Below are positions 45,182 through 57,573 of a DNA stretch of 64,000 nt, piece by piece (the stretch's first letter is position 1; the number at the start of each line of letters is the position of its first letter). The notes under the pieces were generated by a model. The model searched no databases, was not told the DNA's origin, and saw only the letters and a program-made list of their open reading frames with translations. A program made the translations under genes and the position numbers. The stretch is from Lycium barbarum (Eukaryota; Streptophyta; Magnoliopsida; Solanales; Solanaceae): contig NC_083339.1 of the NCBI RefSeq assembly GCF_019175385.1, positions 82,882,120 to 82,946,119 of the forward strand, read 5' to 3'.

Positions 45182-47894
45182 TATACCTACCTGATGGGTC
45201 GTTTTGAGAACCGATGCTTTGTTTTATGTATCGTCTATTCTAGAAGCTCCTTAATAATTATTTTGACTTGCTTAAAAAATTTGAAGTCAAACAGAATCAT
45301 TCGGTTCACTTTGTGAGAAGGTCTCTTTTTTGAAATCTCGTTATTTAATTATTTGGATTAGTTACTCGTTTTGGGAAAATGTGCTATAATTGGTGCACTG
45401 AAGATTTCATTGGATTTTTACTATTATTTATGACCTGTAGAAATTGGCGAAACTAATTTTCGAGTTCGTTTGTTGGTTTTAGTATTTAATACTCCTATTT
45501 ATGGTGAAAAGATGGTCACGGGAAGAAATAAGACTCAGATTGGAAATTTGTTGATTCTATTAGCTTCATATGATCAGTTATGACTTGTAGGAACTTCCCA
45601 AATTGGGTTTGGACTTCATTTGGTCAAGTTTTGGTGTTGGAATCGTTGGCGTAAGTCAAACGCCTTAGACATTTTGATGTACCATTATATCTATTTGATG
45701 TTGCAATTAAGTTTTCATTGTTGGGATAGATGCATATCGAAATTTTTAGAGCCAAAATAGTGAGGTGGTATGTTGCTGGTGTCTAGTGCTGAACTTCTAC
45801 TTCGCGGTGCACCGTAAGTTGTGTGGACTCGGCCTTATATAAACCCGTTTCACGAAATTCCTCATTATTTCACTATTTTTGGTTGAATTGAGCTCTTTGG
45901 ACTTTGAATTTGGAGTGAAATGTTTTCATGAGCTTCTAGGTAATGATTCTCTACCATCTTATGATTATTTTATTCGAATTTGAAGTGATTTTATCTATTA
46001 AATCATGAGATTTATAGCCAATTTTTTGGGGTTTTGGCAAAAACCCAAATTAGAGTATTTAGGGTATTTGGATAGGAAAAAGAATTTGGATTTGGACAAA
46101 TGTTATATGTATGGACTGGTATTTGAATGGGAAATATTGATTTGAGGTTTGGTTTGAATTTTGAGGCTCCGAGCGGATATGAGTTCTGATTAGTATGTGT
46201 TTTGGGGGTTTTCATGACTCGATTGTTGTCCGATTCTGAAACTAATGGTATCATTGGACTTGTATAACCTCATAGAGTACTATTTAACTCTATTGAACCT
46301 GTTTTTGGTACAAAATTGCAAATTTGACCATCAGGGCTCGGGATTGGCTTTTTGGGTGACTTTTTGGACCCAAATTATTATCATATCAATATGGGTGCCG
46401 AAGAACTCGTATACTTACGTGAATTACGTATTTGAACTATTTGGGATCGTTCGGAGGCTTTGAAGAAAGGCAAGGCCGTGTGGTGATAGCTTGAGCTTCG
46501 GACGTCAAATCAAGTAAGTCGAGATGTTACTTGACTCTATTTAAAGCGTGTGATTGGTTAAAATGAACTAATAAAGAGGGATTAATGGGTAAAAAAATGG
46601 GTCCCGAACTTGTGAGGTGAAGAGCACTTGTATTGGTTTTCGGTGCCATGTTATTGGAATTTGTGTAGAATCGAGTCGTAGAGTCTGGTTTGAATGTCAT
46701 GTTTTGAACAGCTGTTGATAGATTAGATTACTTTATGTGAGTTGTGATTGAGACATGAGGTCTCGTCTTTTATGATCATATGCCTTATATCTGTCTTATT
46801 TGTAATTGTGTGTACTCATCACTCCTTAATACCCGTTTAAAAGTGGAAAAGAGATACGATTAAGCCTTTTACTGTATAGCCTTATTGCGTATTACGTGCA
46901 TGTCACATTCATGATTTTATATGGTATCTCATGCATATTACACTTGAGGATACATATGTGATGTTCAATGGAAAATGGTTCCGGATGGAGGGATGCAAAT
47001 GATATGAGCCGAATTGTCTAAGTACAGGTAATATGAGCCTGACTGGCTAAGTTTTGAGATTGGAAGCCTAAGGTAGCTATGAACTAGACGGGAAATAATT
47101 CCAGTGGTGTATGGACCTCAGGAGCCCCTCATGGATCACGTATTCCATATTACAGAGTGTGTGTGTACCGGTGATGGAAAGGCCTTGCATTGCATTGCAT
47201 TGCATTTACATATCATATTATTTCATGGATTCCTTGTTAGGTAACTTATTCGAATTGTTGATTGAAATGTACTTATCCTGCTTAAGTGACTATTTGAATA
47301 TTTGTGAACTTGGAGGATTCTCATACCTAGACTTGTTAGTTTTTATGTATTGTCATGTTTGACTAATCGTGGTTAAGTGTGGAAGTAAACATTCAGAAGA
47401 TCGACCCTCGTCACAGTTTTAGTTTAGGGTCAGTTGACGATGCTGCTGAGTGCACATTGATTTCTCGTACTCACTCTACTTTTGTTGTACCTTTTAATGT
47501 GCCAAGTCTATCTCTACTACTAGTATAGCTCGACGCTTCACCGATCATTGAGTAGTCTATCTTTGAGGATTCAGGGTGAGTTGCTGGCTAATCTGTGGCA
47601 CTGAATTCTCTCTTTTACATAATTCTGTCTTCCCTTTTATACAATTAGTGTATTCAGATGACGTTCTAGACTTGTATTTTCTATCCTCGTAGTTGTTGTA
47701 CTTGTGACACCAGGTTTTTGATGGTTGTACTTATTTTGCATAATTATGAATAGAATTAGTTTACGACTATTAAATGGAATTATTTATTTCTTTCCGCATA
47801 ATATACTTGTTAGAATTGGCTTAATCGGTTGTGGATGGTTCATTTATCAGGTGGGGGTAGGTGCCTTCACGGCGTTGGAATTTGAGTCGTGACA
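45182..47894 (+). repeat. Solo LTR I with TSD, inside LINE ORF1
   Basis: F-type LTR of 2713 bp. The start reads TATACCTACCTGATGGGTCG, TG having become TA; the end is GAGTCGTGACA. TTATG stands at 45177-45181 and 47895-47899. No gene within it. Confidence 0.88.
45836..45843 (+). promoter_or_regulatory. Probable TATA box of solo LTR I
   Basis: TATATAAA in CCTTATATAAACCCG, directly after a short GC word cassette (TTCGCGGTGCACCG). Confidence 0.6.
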
Positions 47895-47899
47895 TTATG

Positions 47900-48883
47900 A
47901 GGAAACATGCCATCACCTTTACAAAGGAAGAAAGTTGACTTCTTGTTAAAACTTGATTTATAACAGCGGTTAGCAAATTTTCAAAAATCAGACCTTTAAT
48001 TAAACGAATTCGTACAGATTTCACAAGGTCGGTGCAAATTAAAGGATCAAATACAATTTAAGCTTATACTTTGCATAATGTTTCATCAATTTTGAGCTGG
48101 AATAGGATTATCGAAAAGAATATTGAAGAAATTTCTCCCTATTTGCGACATGGAAATGAAGCTTTTGGAATGAGCTGCAAATTTCAAACCGGAGGAAGAA
48201 ACTACAATGGACTCGATATGAATTAACTTTCCTAATCTCCCATAGCATACTTTTGGATGGGATGAATTATATTTCTCTATCAAATCATGACCTACTACTA
48301 CAAAAATTAAGACGGAAGCTGACATTACTAAGACTGTACTAAGTGAGGTCCAATTAAAAATCACAATGCCACAAAATTCCAAGGAATATTATGCAAAAAA
48401 ATAAAATAAAAAATAGAGTATGAGTCTAACCTAGAATTCTGTCATCATTTAGAAATCCGGGGGCAAAGTTATTGTAAATGTAGGATTTTGCATCCCAAAT
48501 TGAGGAAAGACATGAACAATCCAAAAATCATGTAAAGGGCTATGAAAACCCAAAATGAAGCCAGAAGAAGGAGACAAGGATTACTTATAATGCAAGGAAA
48601 GTGGATGAAAATAATGATACTATCAAGGGCAACAAATATCAAGCTCCTACAGACATGAAAATGGAGAAGAACGCTGAGGAGGAAGGTTGGACAACTGTGG
48701 TTAGGGGTAAAGGATACAACAAATGAAAGAATAACTCGACAGACACAAAATTTCCTATACCTACTCAGACACCAAAAGGATCCAAAAGAATGCTAAAAAA
48801 TATTTAGATAACAAAGGGACTAAAGAGGATTTTATGACTCCGATTCAAATTGTACCTACCCAAATGATTTCAAAAACTATGTT
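47900..48883 (+). pseudogene. LINE ORF1, central piece
   Basis: RKHAITFTKEES opens the DUF4283-like region; further on INFPNLP..TFGWDELYFSI and an acidic-aromatic EEEGWTTVVRGKGY, both hallmarks of plant L1 ORF1 proteins that bind LINE RNA. Several stops and frameshifts. Confidence 0.7.
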
Positions 48884-49929
48884 TGTCGTGACCCAAATCT
48901 GTCACTTAGGCCATGACAGGAAGCCCAACAAGCCACTACCCTTGCCTGATGAAAACTCCATACTAAGCATGCAATTGGAAAGATAACATAACAAAACCAT
49001 TTTAAAATCTAAATGCAGAAGAAAATCGGATGTACAAGTTCAAAACATAACCCATAGTATACACAAAACACAATATAATTTCAGGGAGCCACTCTAGAAT
49101 ACTAGTACATCTGTTGTGGACATAATTTGAATACACAAACATAATAAACATTGTAGCGACCGCTAGGTTGTTTTGAGCTCTAGGTCTGGTTTACACACAA
49201 TAATCCCTCTCGTAGTTTTAAAATGATATTTTTGACTTAAGGAGATTGGTGGAATGGTTCTGCGGCAATTGGGTGGGTATTCGAGATGAAAGTCTAAAAT
49301 TTGGATTTCGTAAGTCAATAAATTAAAAGGGTTAACCAAAGTCAACATCTTGGGTTAACAAACTAGGATTTGAGTTTGGTCAGTTCTGTTAGGTTCAAAA
49401 CCTAATTTATGACATCATTGGATGGTTGGGACAGATCCAGAGAAGCTCGGGTGTGATTTGAACTGTTGGTTGAGAAATTAGTTAAGTTTAATGATTTGGT
49501 TTTACCATGGTCAACAGTGGGTCAAGACGATCCTATTCACAGTTTTAAGTGTGTGAGCGGTTTCGTAGTATGTTTTATGACTTATTTGAATATTTGGTTT
49601 GTATTTGGGGGGTTCGGAATAGTTTTCGGTGTTAAAACAAAGTTCAGCAGACATCAAAATTTTCTGGTACTTGGTGCCTGGCATCCTTCTTTGCGACCGT
49701 GAGGAAAAGGCCACATTCGTATAAAGTGGGCTGGGGAAAGGATCGCAATCGTGGTGGTGGCTCGCAATTTAATAAAAGGCATTTTGGGGCCGGGTCGGTT
49801 TTTTCTTCACGATCGCGTTCGCGATAGGGTGTGGCTTAGTCGGCTGGTCGCGATTGCGGGACAGATTGGAGATCACAATGAAAGTTTAGTGACTAGGCTG
49901 AATTAAATCCCCTTTTCTAATTTTATTAT
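48884..49929 (+). repeat. Composite LTR-derived insertion in LINE ORF1
   Basis: Left part (48884-49151) starts TGTCGTGACCC, a Gypsy LTR 3' end in minus orientation. At 49152 a plus-oriented F-type LTR head begins (TGTAGCGACCGCTAGG) and runs to about 49915, including a word cassette with CGATCGCG and TTCGCGAT. ATGTT flanks both sides (48879-48883, 49930-49934), and removing the block restores the LINE frame (ISKTM to LEDKEE). The right end lacks a normal LTR terminus. Confidence 0.7.
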
Positions 49930-49934
49930 ATGTT

Positions 49935-50106
49935 AGAAGATAAGGAAGAGAGGATTCAAGAAAGATTTTCTCTTGTTAAAAGTGCAGATATTTCTCCAAA
50001 ATTTGTGGCAAAAGGTGGTAAGAAAGGTAAGACACAAGGTGTAGTTAAATCACAGGTACCTATTAGAGTACTGCCAAAGAGAGGTGCTGCAAAAATCCAA
50101 TTGTAA
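49935..50106 (+). pseudogene. LINE ORF1, C-terminal piece
   Basis: Open from the insertion site to the TAA at 50104: EDKEERIQERFSLVK then basic KGGKKGKTQGVVKSQ, the expected basic tail of ORF1. Confidence 0.65.
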
Positions 50107-51476
50107 ATGATAAAGAAAGCCTTTATTTGGAATATAAGGTTTGTAAGAACTCAAAAGCTTTTCATATGCTTCAAATGTTGCACAAACATCACACATTTTA
50201 CTTCATAGCTTTGATGAAGCCATTCCAACAAGCTAGGTATATTGACAAATACAAGAAGAAACTATACATGAATCAAGCTGGAGCAAATTGTAGTGGTAAA
50301 ATTTGGTAGTTTATTGAAGATAATGTGGAAGTGGAAGTTATTTCAGACACAACTCAACAAATTTCTTTAAAACTGGTGATGCTTGATCAGAATAATCTAT
50401 GATCATTACTTTAGTATATGCTAAATATAATGAATTTGAGAGATTGCAACTATGGGATGATATTTATCTGGTGGAAGACTCTATTAATCTTCCTTGTTAG
50501 TTGGAGGGGATTTCAAAGTAGTGTTCCATGAAGAAGACAAGATTGGAGGAATTCCTATCCAACCTCAAGATTATGAAGATTTTGCATTTTGTGTAAATTC
50601 AGGTGATTTGCTGGAAACTAGCTTTAACGACAGTCATTTTACTTGGTGGAATGGTAGAGGAGGATCAGACTGCATTTTTTAGAGATTGGCTAGAATTGTC
50701 ATTAATCATCAGCTCCAGCAATAGTTTGCACAAGTAGAAGTGGAGCATCTATCCAGAGCTGGGTTCGATCATGCACCTTTACTCATTTCTCTGGGATAAA
50801 AAGGATAGAATTTATCAGACCATTTAGATTTTTGATGTTTTTGACGGAACATCAATATTTCTTGAACATAGTTAGGAATAATTGGTCAACAGACTTGAAT
50901 GAAAATCCTTTTATGCTGTTTAAACTAAAATTGAAACACATAAAAGAGATTCTTTTAGCATGGAGTAAATATGTTTATGGAGATAGTTTCAAGCAGTTGA
51001 TTATTAGGGAAGAAATTGTAAGGATCAAAGATGATTTATTTGAAGATGATCCTTCACCTCTGACTAGAATGATGCTTCAATAAGCTCAGGCTGAGCTCAA
51101 GAAATGCTTGCATTTTGAAGAAGAATTCTGGAGACAGAAGGCTAATGTAACTTGGTTTTCTGAAGGAGATAGAAATACTAGGCTCTTCCATAATATAGTC
51201 AATGGAAGGAGGAAAAGACTGCAGGTTAAAAGAATTCAGTATTCAAATGGAGATTGGTTGGATGATGCAGATCAAATGGAAAATGAGGCAGAAGCTTTTT
51301 TCAAAAAACAGTTTTCTCAGGAACAAGATGCTACAGACTTTAGCTTGCTTAGCCATATTCCTTCAATGGTGTCAAGGGAAGATAATGAGATTTTATTTGC
51401 AGTTCCAAATCTTGAGGAAATTAAGCTAGCAGTTTTTGCTTTGAATGGGGGTAGTGCATGTGGTCTAGATGGTTTA
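50107..51476 (+). pseudogene. LINE ORF2, endonuclease and linker
   Basis: APE-type endonuclease in several frames: N-terminal block at 50127-50309 (FHMLQMLHKHHTFYFIALMKP), VGGDFKVVFHEEDK at 50497-50540 (consensus GDFN; the Asn is Lys), FTWWNGRGGSDCIF, then GFDHAPLLIS where the usual SDH has Phe for Ser. The linker up to GGSACGLDGL (51450-51476) has 83- and 129-codon open frames. At least five stops lie between them. The endonuclease would nick target DNA for target-primed reverse transcription. Confidence 0.85.
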
Positions 51477-54400
51477 TGTTATATCCCGTATTTTTGAACC
51501 TCGGAGCATCTGCTGGGGTGGGGCCCACATACCGAGATTTTTTTTTGGAACATCTGAAAAGTCATATGAATCACATATGTAAAGTTAAACACAACTCATG
51601 AAGTACCTTTGGACCAAATCAAAGTGGAAACCCTCCAAACGAATATTTTTAAGAAAACGTTTTCGGGTGACCTGACTTTGGGGGGCAAAAACTGTATTGT
51701 AAGTTTGGAATTTCGAAAATACCTTGACATAGAAGTTGTAGATAATTGAATTAGCTTTCCATCCATAGGTCGTGGGTTCCCAGGTGACGTCGGTACAAAG
51801 AGATATGAACGTTTTAAGGTCGAAAGGTCAGTGGGCTAGGCCCAACTCGGGACCAACCGAGTTGGCCCAAAAAAATGAAAAAACAATTCAGGCCCAAGTG
51901 AGGAGCCATTCGGCCATGGTCCATAAAAAGGATCCAAGCCCATGGAATTAAGTCATGTGGTCAATGAATAAAAAACCACTTAATCATCCAAATTCCATAG
52001 AACTTTCAAGAGAAAGAATAGGAGGAAAAACAAGAGAAAAACAAGAACAAAAAGAGGGCATTTCGGGTTTGGCCATAGAAAAATCACCCCTCAAAATCTT
52101 GCCTCTAAAATTATTTTCTTGTTGAATTCCTACTAAATTAAGTGTCCTCTACAACTTGGTGTAATTGTTTTGGAAGAAGGAGCACTTATTTCTTCAAGTT
52201 GACAACTTGTTCAAGTGAAGAAGTTTGTAGAAAAAGGTAAGAATCAATTCCTTTTTCTTATGTTATGAAGGTTTGTTTATGTTGTGGTATGTGGAAATGA
52301 GTAGAAATTATGGAAATAAGGAAGTTTGCAAAGTGGGTATGTATATATATATATGTAGCCATGGGTGTATATATGTTGTATACATATATGAGTTGAATTT
52401 TATGTTGCATTCTAGTTGTGGTTATGATGGAAATTATATTGGGAATGAAAGTTGAATGAATTTTGGTTGAAGTTGGAATATAGATGATTATGTCACTTTA
52501 GAATAATTTTGTGATATTATGGAAATGAAGTTGTTAAGATGTGAATTATGATTATGGTTGATGAATTTGGAAGTTGGAAATTTGTTATGAAGTTGTATGC
52601 CAAAGATTTGATGTTTTGCATAAGTTATGATTTTGGCGGAAGATTGTATATCATGTATATCGAGTGTATATCTTAAGGAAAACGATATGAAATGTTTCTA
52701 GAACTATATGGTGATGATCATGATGGTTGTTGAATATGAAATTATTGATCTTAGTTGAAAGTTGGGTTGAATTGAAGATTATGTCAACTTGTGAGAAAAA
52801 TGACTAGTTGAAGGATATTTGTGTTTTTAATGTTCATTGTTGATATTGTTGTTGTCGTTTGGGTTGTTGTTGATGATTTATAGCCGAGTTGAATTCTCGG
52901 GGTGTCATATGTATAGGGGAAGTGCTGCCGAAAGTTCGGTAGCCAAATATGCTTAAAGTTGAAATAATGGCATTAATAATTCACAATTGGTAAACTTGAC
53001 CAATTGCAGTTTTTCGACGAAACGGGAAGTGAGTTTGGAAAGGCTTAAGGAGCGCGAAAGGTATGTAAAGCAACCCCAATTCTTCCCTTGGCATGCCCCT
53101 AGTGTGTTAGGGTCGGATCCGGGCCTCGAAGGACCTCTTGGCCCTCGGAATCCGCAAGACAAAATTTCAGTTTTTCCTTCAGTAGAATTGAACCATTTTG
53201 ATACGCTTTTTCTGAAATTATGCAATTTTGCTCTAAATTATTCAGAAAGTCATAGAATGTTTGTATAACCTTTTTAGGTGATACTATATGCTTAGAGGGC
53301 ACAATTTGAGCTCGCCGCCTTGTTTGTCCCAAGGCGGGCCCGCTATTTACGGTTTTGCCCCTAATGTGTTAAAGCTTCCTTTTTAAGCGATTTTTGAAAG
53401 AAATGTTTTAATTACCCTACTAATCGCTTAACGAATATTATTTTAAATATTCTGTTAAATATTATAAATTATTTTGACACTCGGAATGACTTCGGGAAAG
53501 TTATACTTCTGTAATTTATTATGATATCCGAAATACATTTATTATGATTCCGTCCGACCCCATTGGATTTGTTTGTCTTTGATACGCTTCATCGAGTCTT
53601 TGAAAACATTTATTATATTTTTAAATTGCATTAGTCTCTCACTACTCCATTCGTGGATGTCCCAATGTTTCCCACACTGAGCCCGGGCCAGGATATGTTG
53701 TCAAGCGTAATTCTCTGCATTGTTCGCCGCGCCCCGATGTGAGGGGGCAGGTATACGCGTACATGGGTCTGTGGAGTATGATGTGCCATGTCCGCCTATT
53801 CTGATCTGATCTGTTATGGCCATTCTGATATGACATTTCATGATACGGGGCCACGCCCCTTTTTCTGATTCCTCTGTATAGTGGCACCGGCGTCGGGAGG
53901 GTGGCCACATTCTGTCTGCCGAGTCCCGTGTCAGGGACCGGATATGATATGATATGACATATGTTTCTGTACGCATTCTGTCTGTTTTGGAAATATGCAT
54001 TTGACACTCTGGATTCTGTACTCATTTTCTGTAACCATTATGATTTGACTTCTGTGATTCCGCTTTACATATTCAGTACATATTTCGTACTGACCCCCTT
54101 TCTTCGGGGGCTGCGTTTTCATGCCGCGCAGGTACTGACGACAGGTTCGCTGATCCACACGTTTAGGATCCTATTTCTGCTATTTGGGGCGCTCTCTTCT
54201 ACAGAGCCCATCTTTTGGTACAGTCTGTCACTGCTATCTGGATATGTACTTTGTTCAGGGTATGACGGGGCCCTGTCCCGTCTTATGATTATGATATGTT
54301 CTGTAGAGGTCTGTGGATACATCTGTGTGGGTTCTGTACATATGTTTGGGATATTCTGTTCTGTGATGGCCTTATCGGCCTATGTGTGCCAAGACTATTT

Positions 54401-54535
54401 TTCTGCTAAATTCTGTAGCGACCACTAATATTATTATTATATTATTATTCTGTTAATATGCTAATTTGGGGTATCGGGTACGTATAGGTGCCCAGCTCGG
54501 GCACTGGTCGCGGCCCACGGGGTTGGGTCGTGACA
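51477..54535 (+). repeat. Solo LTR D with perfect TSD, inside LINE ORF2
   Basis: TGTTATATCCCGTA to GGGTCGTGACA, 3059 bp, flanked by GTTTA at 51472-51476 and 54536-54540. LINE frame GLDGL/LGAFFQ closes across it. Same family as the LTR of element A. Contains CCGAAAGTTCGG near 52929 and the hairpin module at 54075-54131. No gene. Confidence 0.95.
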
Positions 54536-54540
54536 GTTTA

Positions 54541-55430
54541 TTAGGTGCATTCTTTCAGTGCTGCTGGAATATTGTAGGTCCAAATGTGTTCAATGTGGTA
54601 AAAAAAATTTATGAGGGCCATAATTTTCCAAAATCAGTTATTCATACAAATCTGGTATTGATTCCAAAGAAACAAGAAGTTGAGACATATGCAGACATAA
54701 GGCCAATCAGTTTGAGTAACTTCTTTAATAAAGTTATTTCAAGAGTGGTGCATAGGAGATTAGAGAGTATTCTGCCAAGGCTAGTCTCTCCAAATCAATT
54801 CCAAAATCAGTTATTCATACAAATCTGGTGTTGATTCCAAAGAAACAAGAAGTTGAGACATATGCAGACATAAGGCCAATCAGTTTTAGTAACTTCTTTA
54901 ATAAAGTTATTTCAAGAGTGGTGCATAGGAGATTAGAGAGTATTCTGCCAAGGCTAGTCTCTCCAAATCAATCTGGTTTTGTAAAAAGGAGAAGCATCAT
55001 TGAAAATGTTCTTCTAACTCCAGAGATTGTGACAGATATAAGGAAGAGAGGAAACTAGCAAATGTAATTATCAAGTTGGACATGGCAAAGGCTTATGATA
55101 GGGTGTCTTAGCTATTTTTTATCAGAGCTTTTAAGAGGTTGGGTTTTTCAGAAGGATTTGTGGACATGATTTGGAGACTCACAGCAAATAACTTGTATTC
55201 AGTGATGATAAATGGCCAACCTCATGGATTCTTTCACTTTACTAAGGGTGTCAAACAAGGAGATCCTCTATCTCTATCATTATTTATACATGTTGCAGAA
55301 GTTCTTTCAAGAGCTTCGAATGGTTTATTTAAAGATCCAATGTATAGAAGTTTTGGCATGCCTAAATGGAGTGCATATCTAAACAATCTGGCATATGTAG
55401 ATGACACCATAATTTTTGCATTAGCAGACC
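54541..55430 (+). pseudogene. LINE ORF2, reverse transcriptase core
   Basis: Continues LGAFFQCCWNIVG, then NLVLIPKK-like HTNLVLIPKKQEVETYADIR, RPISLSNFFNKVISRVVHRR, SPNQSGFVKRRSI, KLDMAKAYDRVS (first catalytic Asp present), GVKQGDPLS and the catalytic box YVDDTIIF. A 173-bp tandem duplication (54628-54973) and stops near 55056 and 55110 break the frame. The element was non-autonomous before the DNA transposon arrived at 55431, or broke later. Confidence 0.88.
54628..54973 (+). repeat. 173-bp tandem duplication in LINE RT
   Basis: Copies 54628-54800 and 54801-54973, both starting CCAAAATCAGTTATTCATAC. They differ at only a few positions (for example TATTGATT/TGTTGATT). 173 is not a multiple of three, so the duplication shifts the frame. 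Confidence 0.93.
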
Positions 55431-56407
55431 GGCAAAGGGTCACATATACCCCTGTACTATCCCAAAATAGTTGTGCGTATCCTCCGTTTACTTTTTCGAT
55501 GATATGTACCCCTGCCATTAGCGTTTTGGTCATATATACCCCCACGTCTAACAGTTCCGTTTAAGAGGGACACGTGGCACGTTCTCACGGCTCCAACAAT
55601 TTTTTTTATTTAATCTAATTTATCATAAAAAAAACACAAAACAAAATAAAAAATCAAAAATTAGAAAGTCTAATCTCCGTTGAAGCTCCACCAACGGCAT
55701 CCGACGACTGTAACGGTATATTCATGGATCCAAAATTAAACTCGCTTTTAAATATGCCCATAAGGTTCATGAACTCTAAAATTAGATTCTTGCATATGAA
55801 AATAGTGGCCGAAAAAAAATTCAAAATGGTGAAAAAATTGTTGGAATAAATTGTGTATTGACAATTGAATCTAAAAATTGTAATTAAAGCTTGTCTTGAA
55901 AAGCTGGAATGTGAAGAAAAAATAGAAACTCCATGGACAGCCATTAATGAAACTTGAAGCTTCAAGTTCAAGTTTTGGTTTTCTTCAAATGAGCTTTGTT
56001 TCTAGTGAATGTTATTGAAAAAGATCGGTTAAATCTTGAAGAATTGATAACTGAAATTTGGGATAATTTGGTGAAGAATTCGGTGGGTTTTTGGGTGAAT
56101 TTCAGTTGCAAATTATTTGGAGAAGAAGAAAAAATTCCACATTTTGAATTTCAGAAATAGCCACATTTTTAAGAAATAGCCCTTTTCTAGTTTAAAATAA
56201 TTTTTTAATGATAAATTAGAATAAATAAAAAAGAAAATGGTTGGAGCCGTTGAGATCATGCCACGTGTCCGTGTTAAACGGAGCCGTTATACGTGGGGGT
56301 ATAAATGACCAAAACGCTAACGGCAGGGGTACATATCATCGAAAAAGTAAACGGGGGATACGCACAACTATTTTAGGATAGTACAGGGGTATATATGACC
56401 TTTTGCC
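55431..56407 (+). mobile_element. TIR DNA element, about 977 bp, non-autonomous
   Basis: Ends GGCAAAGGGTCA and TGACCTTTTGCC; inverted repeats extend about 205 bp each side with few mismatches (TATACCCCTGTACTATCC, GTTTACTTTTTCGATGATAT, CCACGTGTCC-type blocks). No transposase. A 105-codon minus frame at 55654-55971 is unremarkable. Long inverted repeats suggest a Mutator-like MITE, but no clear 9-bp TSD could be identified, so the superfamily is open. Confidence 0.85.
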
Positions 56408-56809
56408 ATCTAATGGACGTTTTGCTGAATTATGTGAAAGTGTCAGGCCAAATGATGAATAAAGATAAGACCTATTTTTTATATGATTAAAAACTGTGCA
56501 GACAGTTTAGTTTAAGAAGTAACACAACTCACAGGTTTTTCTAGAGGTGAATTCTCATTCAAGTATCTTGGTTGTCCTGTTTTTCTCACCGGGAATAAAA
56601 AAGCATATTACAATTAGTTGATCGAGAAGGTGAAAGAAAAACTGCAGAATAGGAAAGGGAAGCTGATGTCTTTGGAGTCTTTGGTGAAAATTAATATTAC
56701 AATGTCTTTGGTGAAAGAAGAACTGCAGTGTCCTTCAAAGCATGCCAATGTACTTGTTATCAGCTGTTATGCCTCTCGTTTCATCATGAGAGAGTTTATG
56801 GTTTTCTAG
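56408..56809 (+). pseudogene. LINE ORF2, post-RT remnant
   Basis: LMDVLLNYVKVSGQMMNKDK, a SRGEFSFKYLGCPVF-like stretch and LIEKVKEKLQNRKGKLMSLE, the usual sequence after the RT fingers-palm in plant L1 elements. Ends at the 5' LTR of element E. Confidence 0.75.
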
Positions 56810-57136
56810 TGATTTATACCCTTAGTATGGAGATCCGTACCCAATTCTTTGAAATATTAAGTGCCTTACCCCATGTGTACCAAAGTATAAGTATACATTT
56901 TTTGCAATATGATGGGATTAGAAGTTAAACAAACCGAATCGACGCCAGTCAGAGCGACTCAGGGAAGTCTGCATAAATCAGTCATCTTTGACGGGCCGTC
57001 AACTAGTTGACAAGCCATCGTTGTACACCATTGATGAGCCGCCGTCTCTAATTCTCAAGTGGCAGGTCGACGGAGCACGTCGAAGAGCCGTCGACCCACC
57101 CATCAACCCGCACCGCTGAAACTTTCTTGATCAATC

Positions 57137-57145
57137 TATATATAT
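57137..57145 (+). promoter_or_regulatory. Probable TATA box of E LTR
   Basis: TATATATAT in TCAATCTATATATATGTAGC, directly after the GC word cassette. Confidence 0.5.
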
Positions 57146-57546
57146 GTAGCTCCATGATTTTATTTCTTATTTTCCACTCCCCAACTAGAGAAAACCCTAA
57201 CATATTTCCCCTCTACCTTTCCCATAAAATTAGAGGAGTGTTAGTAAGATCAGAGCCCCGTGAACTCGAGCGAGTGAAGAAGAAGGATGCTCCTAGGGTT
57301 TCATTAAAGTTGTAGAGCTTGGAAGTTTAAGTTGAAGTTGATTCTTGGTATTATTGTCCCTTCAAGGTATGTATATGATTCCTACTTTTGTGTTTAAGTT
57401 AATTATCAAGAGTTTTAGTGGTTTTAAGTAAAGGAAATATAGTTATTAAAGTGGTAAGTTGAATAAGGGTAAAGTTAGGATTAAGGGCTATTTTGAGGGA
57501 TGATTAGGAATAGATTCGATTATATTTTAATATGTAAGTATTGATA

Positions 57547-57573
57547 TTGTTGTTGTTGTTGTTGTTGTTGTTG
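57547..57573 (+). repeat. (TTG)n microsatellite
   Basis: Nine TTG/TGT units inside the E LTR. Confidence 0.95.

Larger units (their letters stand above)
44949..56809 (+). mobile_element. L1-type LINE broken by four insertions
   Basis: LINE sequence occupies 44949-45181, 47900-48883, 49935-51476, 54541-55430 and 56408-56809, about 4 kb in all. When solo LTR I, the composite insertion and solo LTR D are removed with one TSD copy each, the reading frame closes exactly at all three points. ORF1 (gag-like, DUF4283 type) precedes ORF2 (endonuclease plus RT). The 3' end is cut by element E; no poly(A) tail is seen. Start position is approximate. Confidence 0.85.

Noticed and set aside
54466..54834. 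122-codon forward frame
   Set aside because: It begins in the end of solo LTR D and runs into LINE ORF2; a chance fusion across an insertion joint.
55431..56407. 9-bp Mutator TSD around the TIR element
   Set aside because: Flanking bases on the two sides show no direct repeat of any length I could accept.
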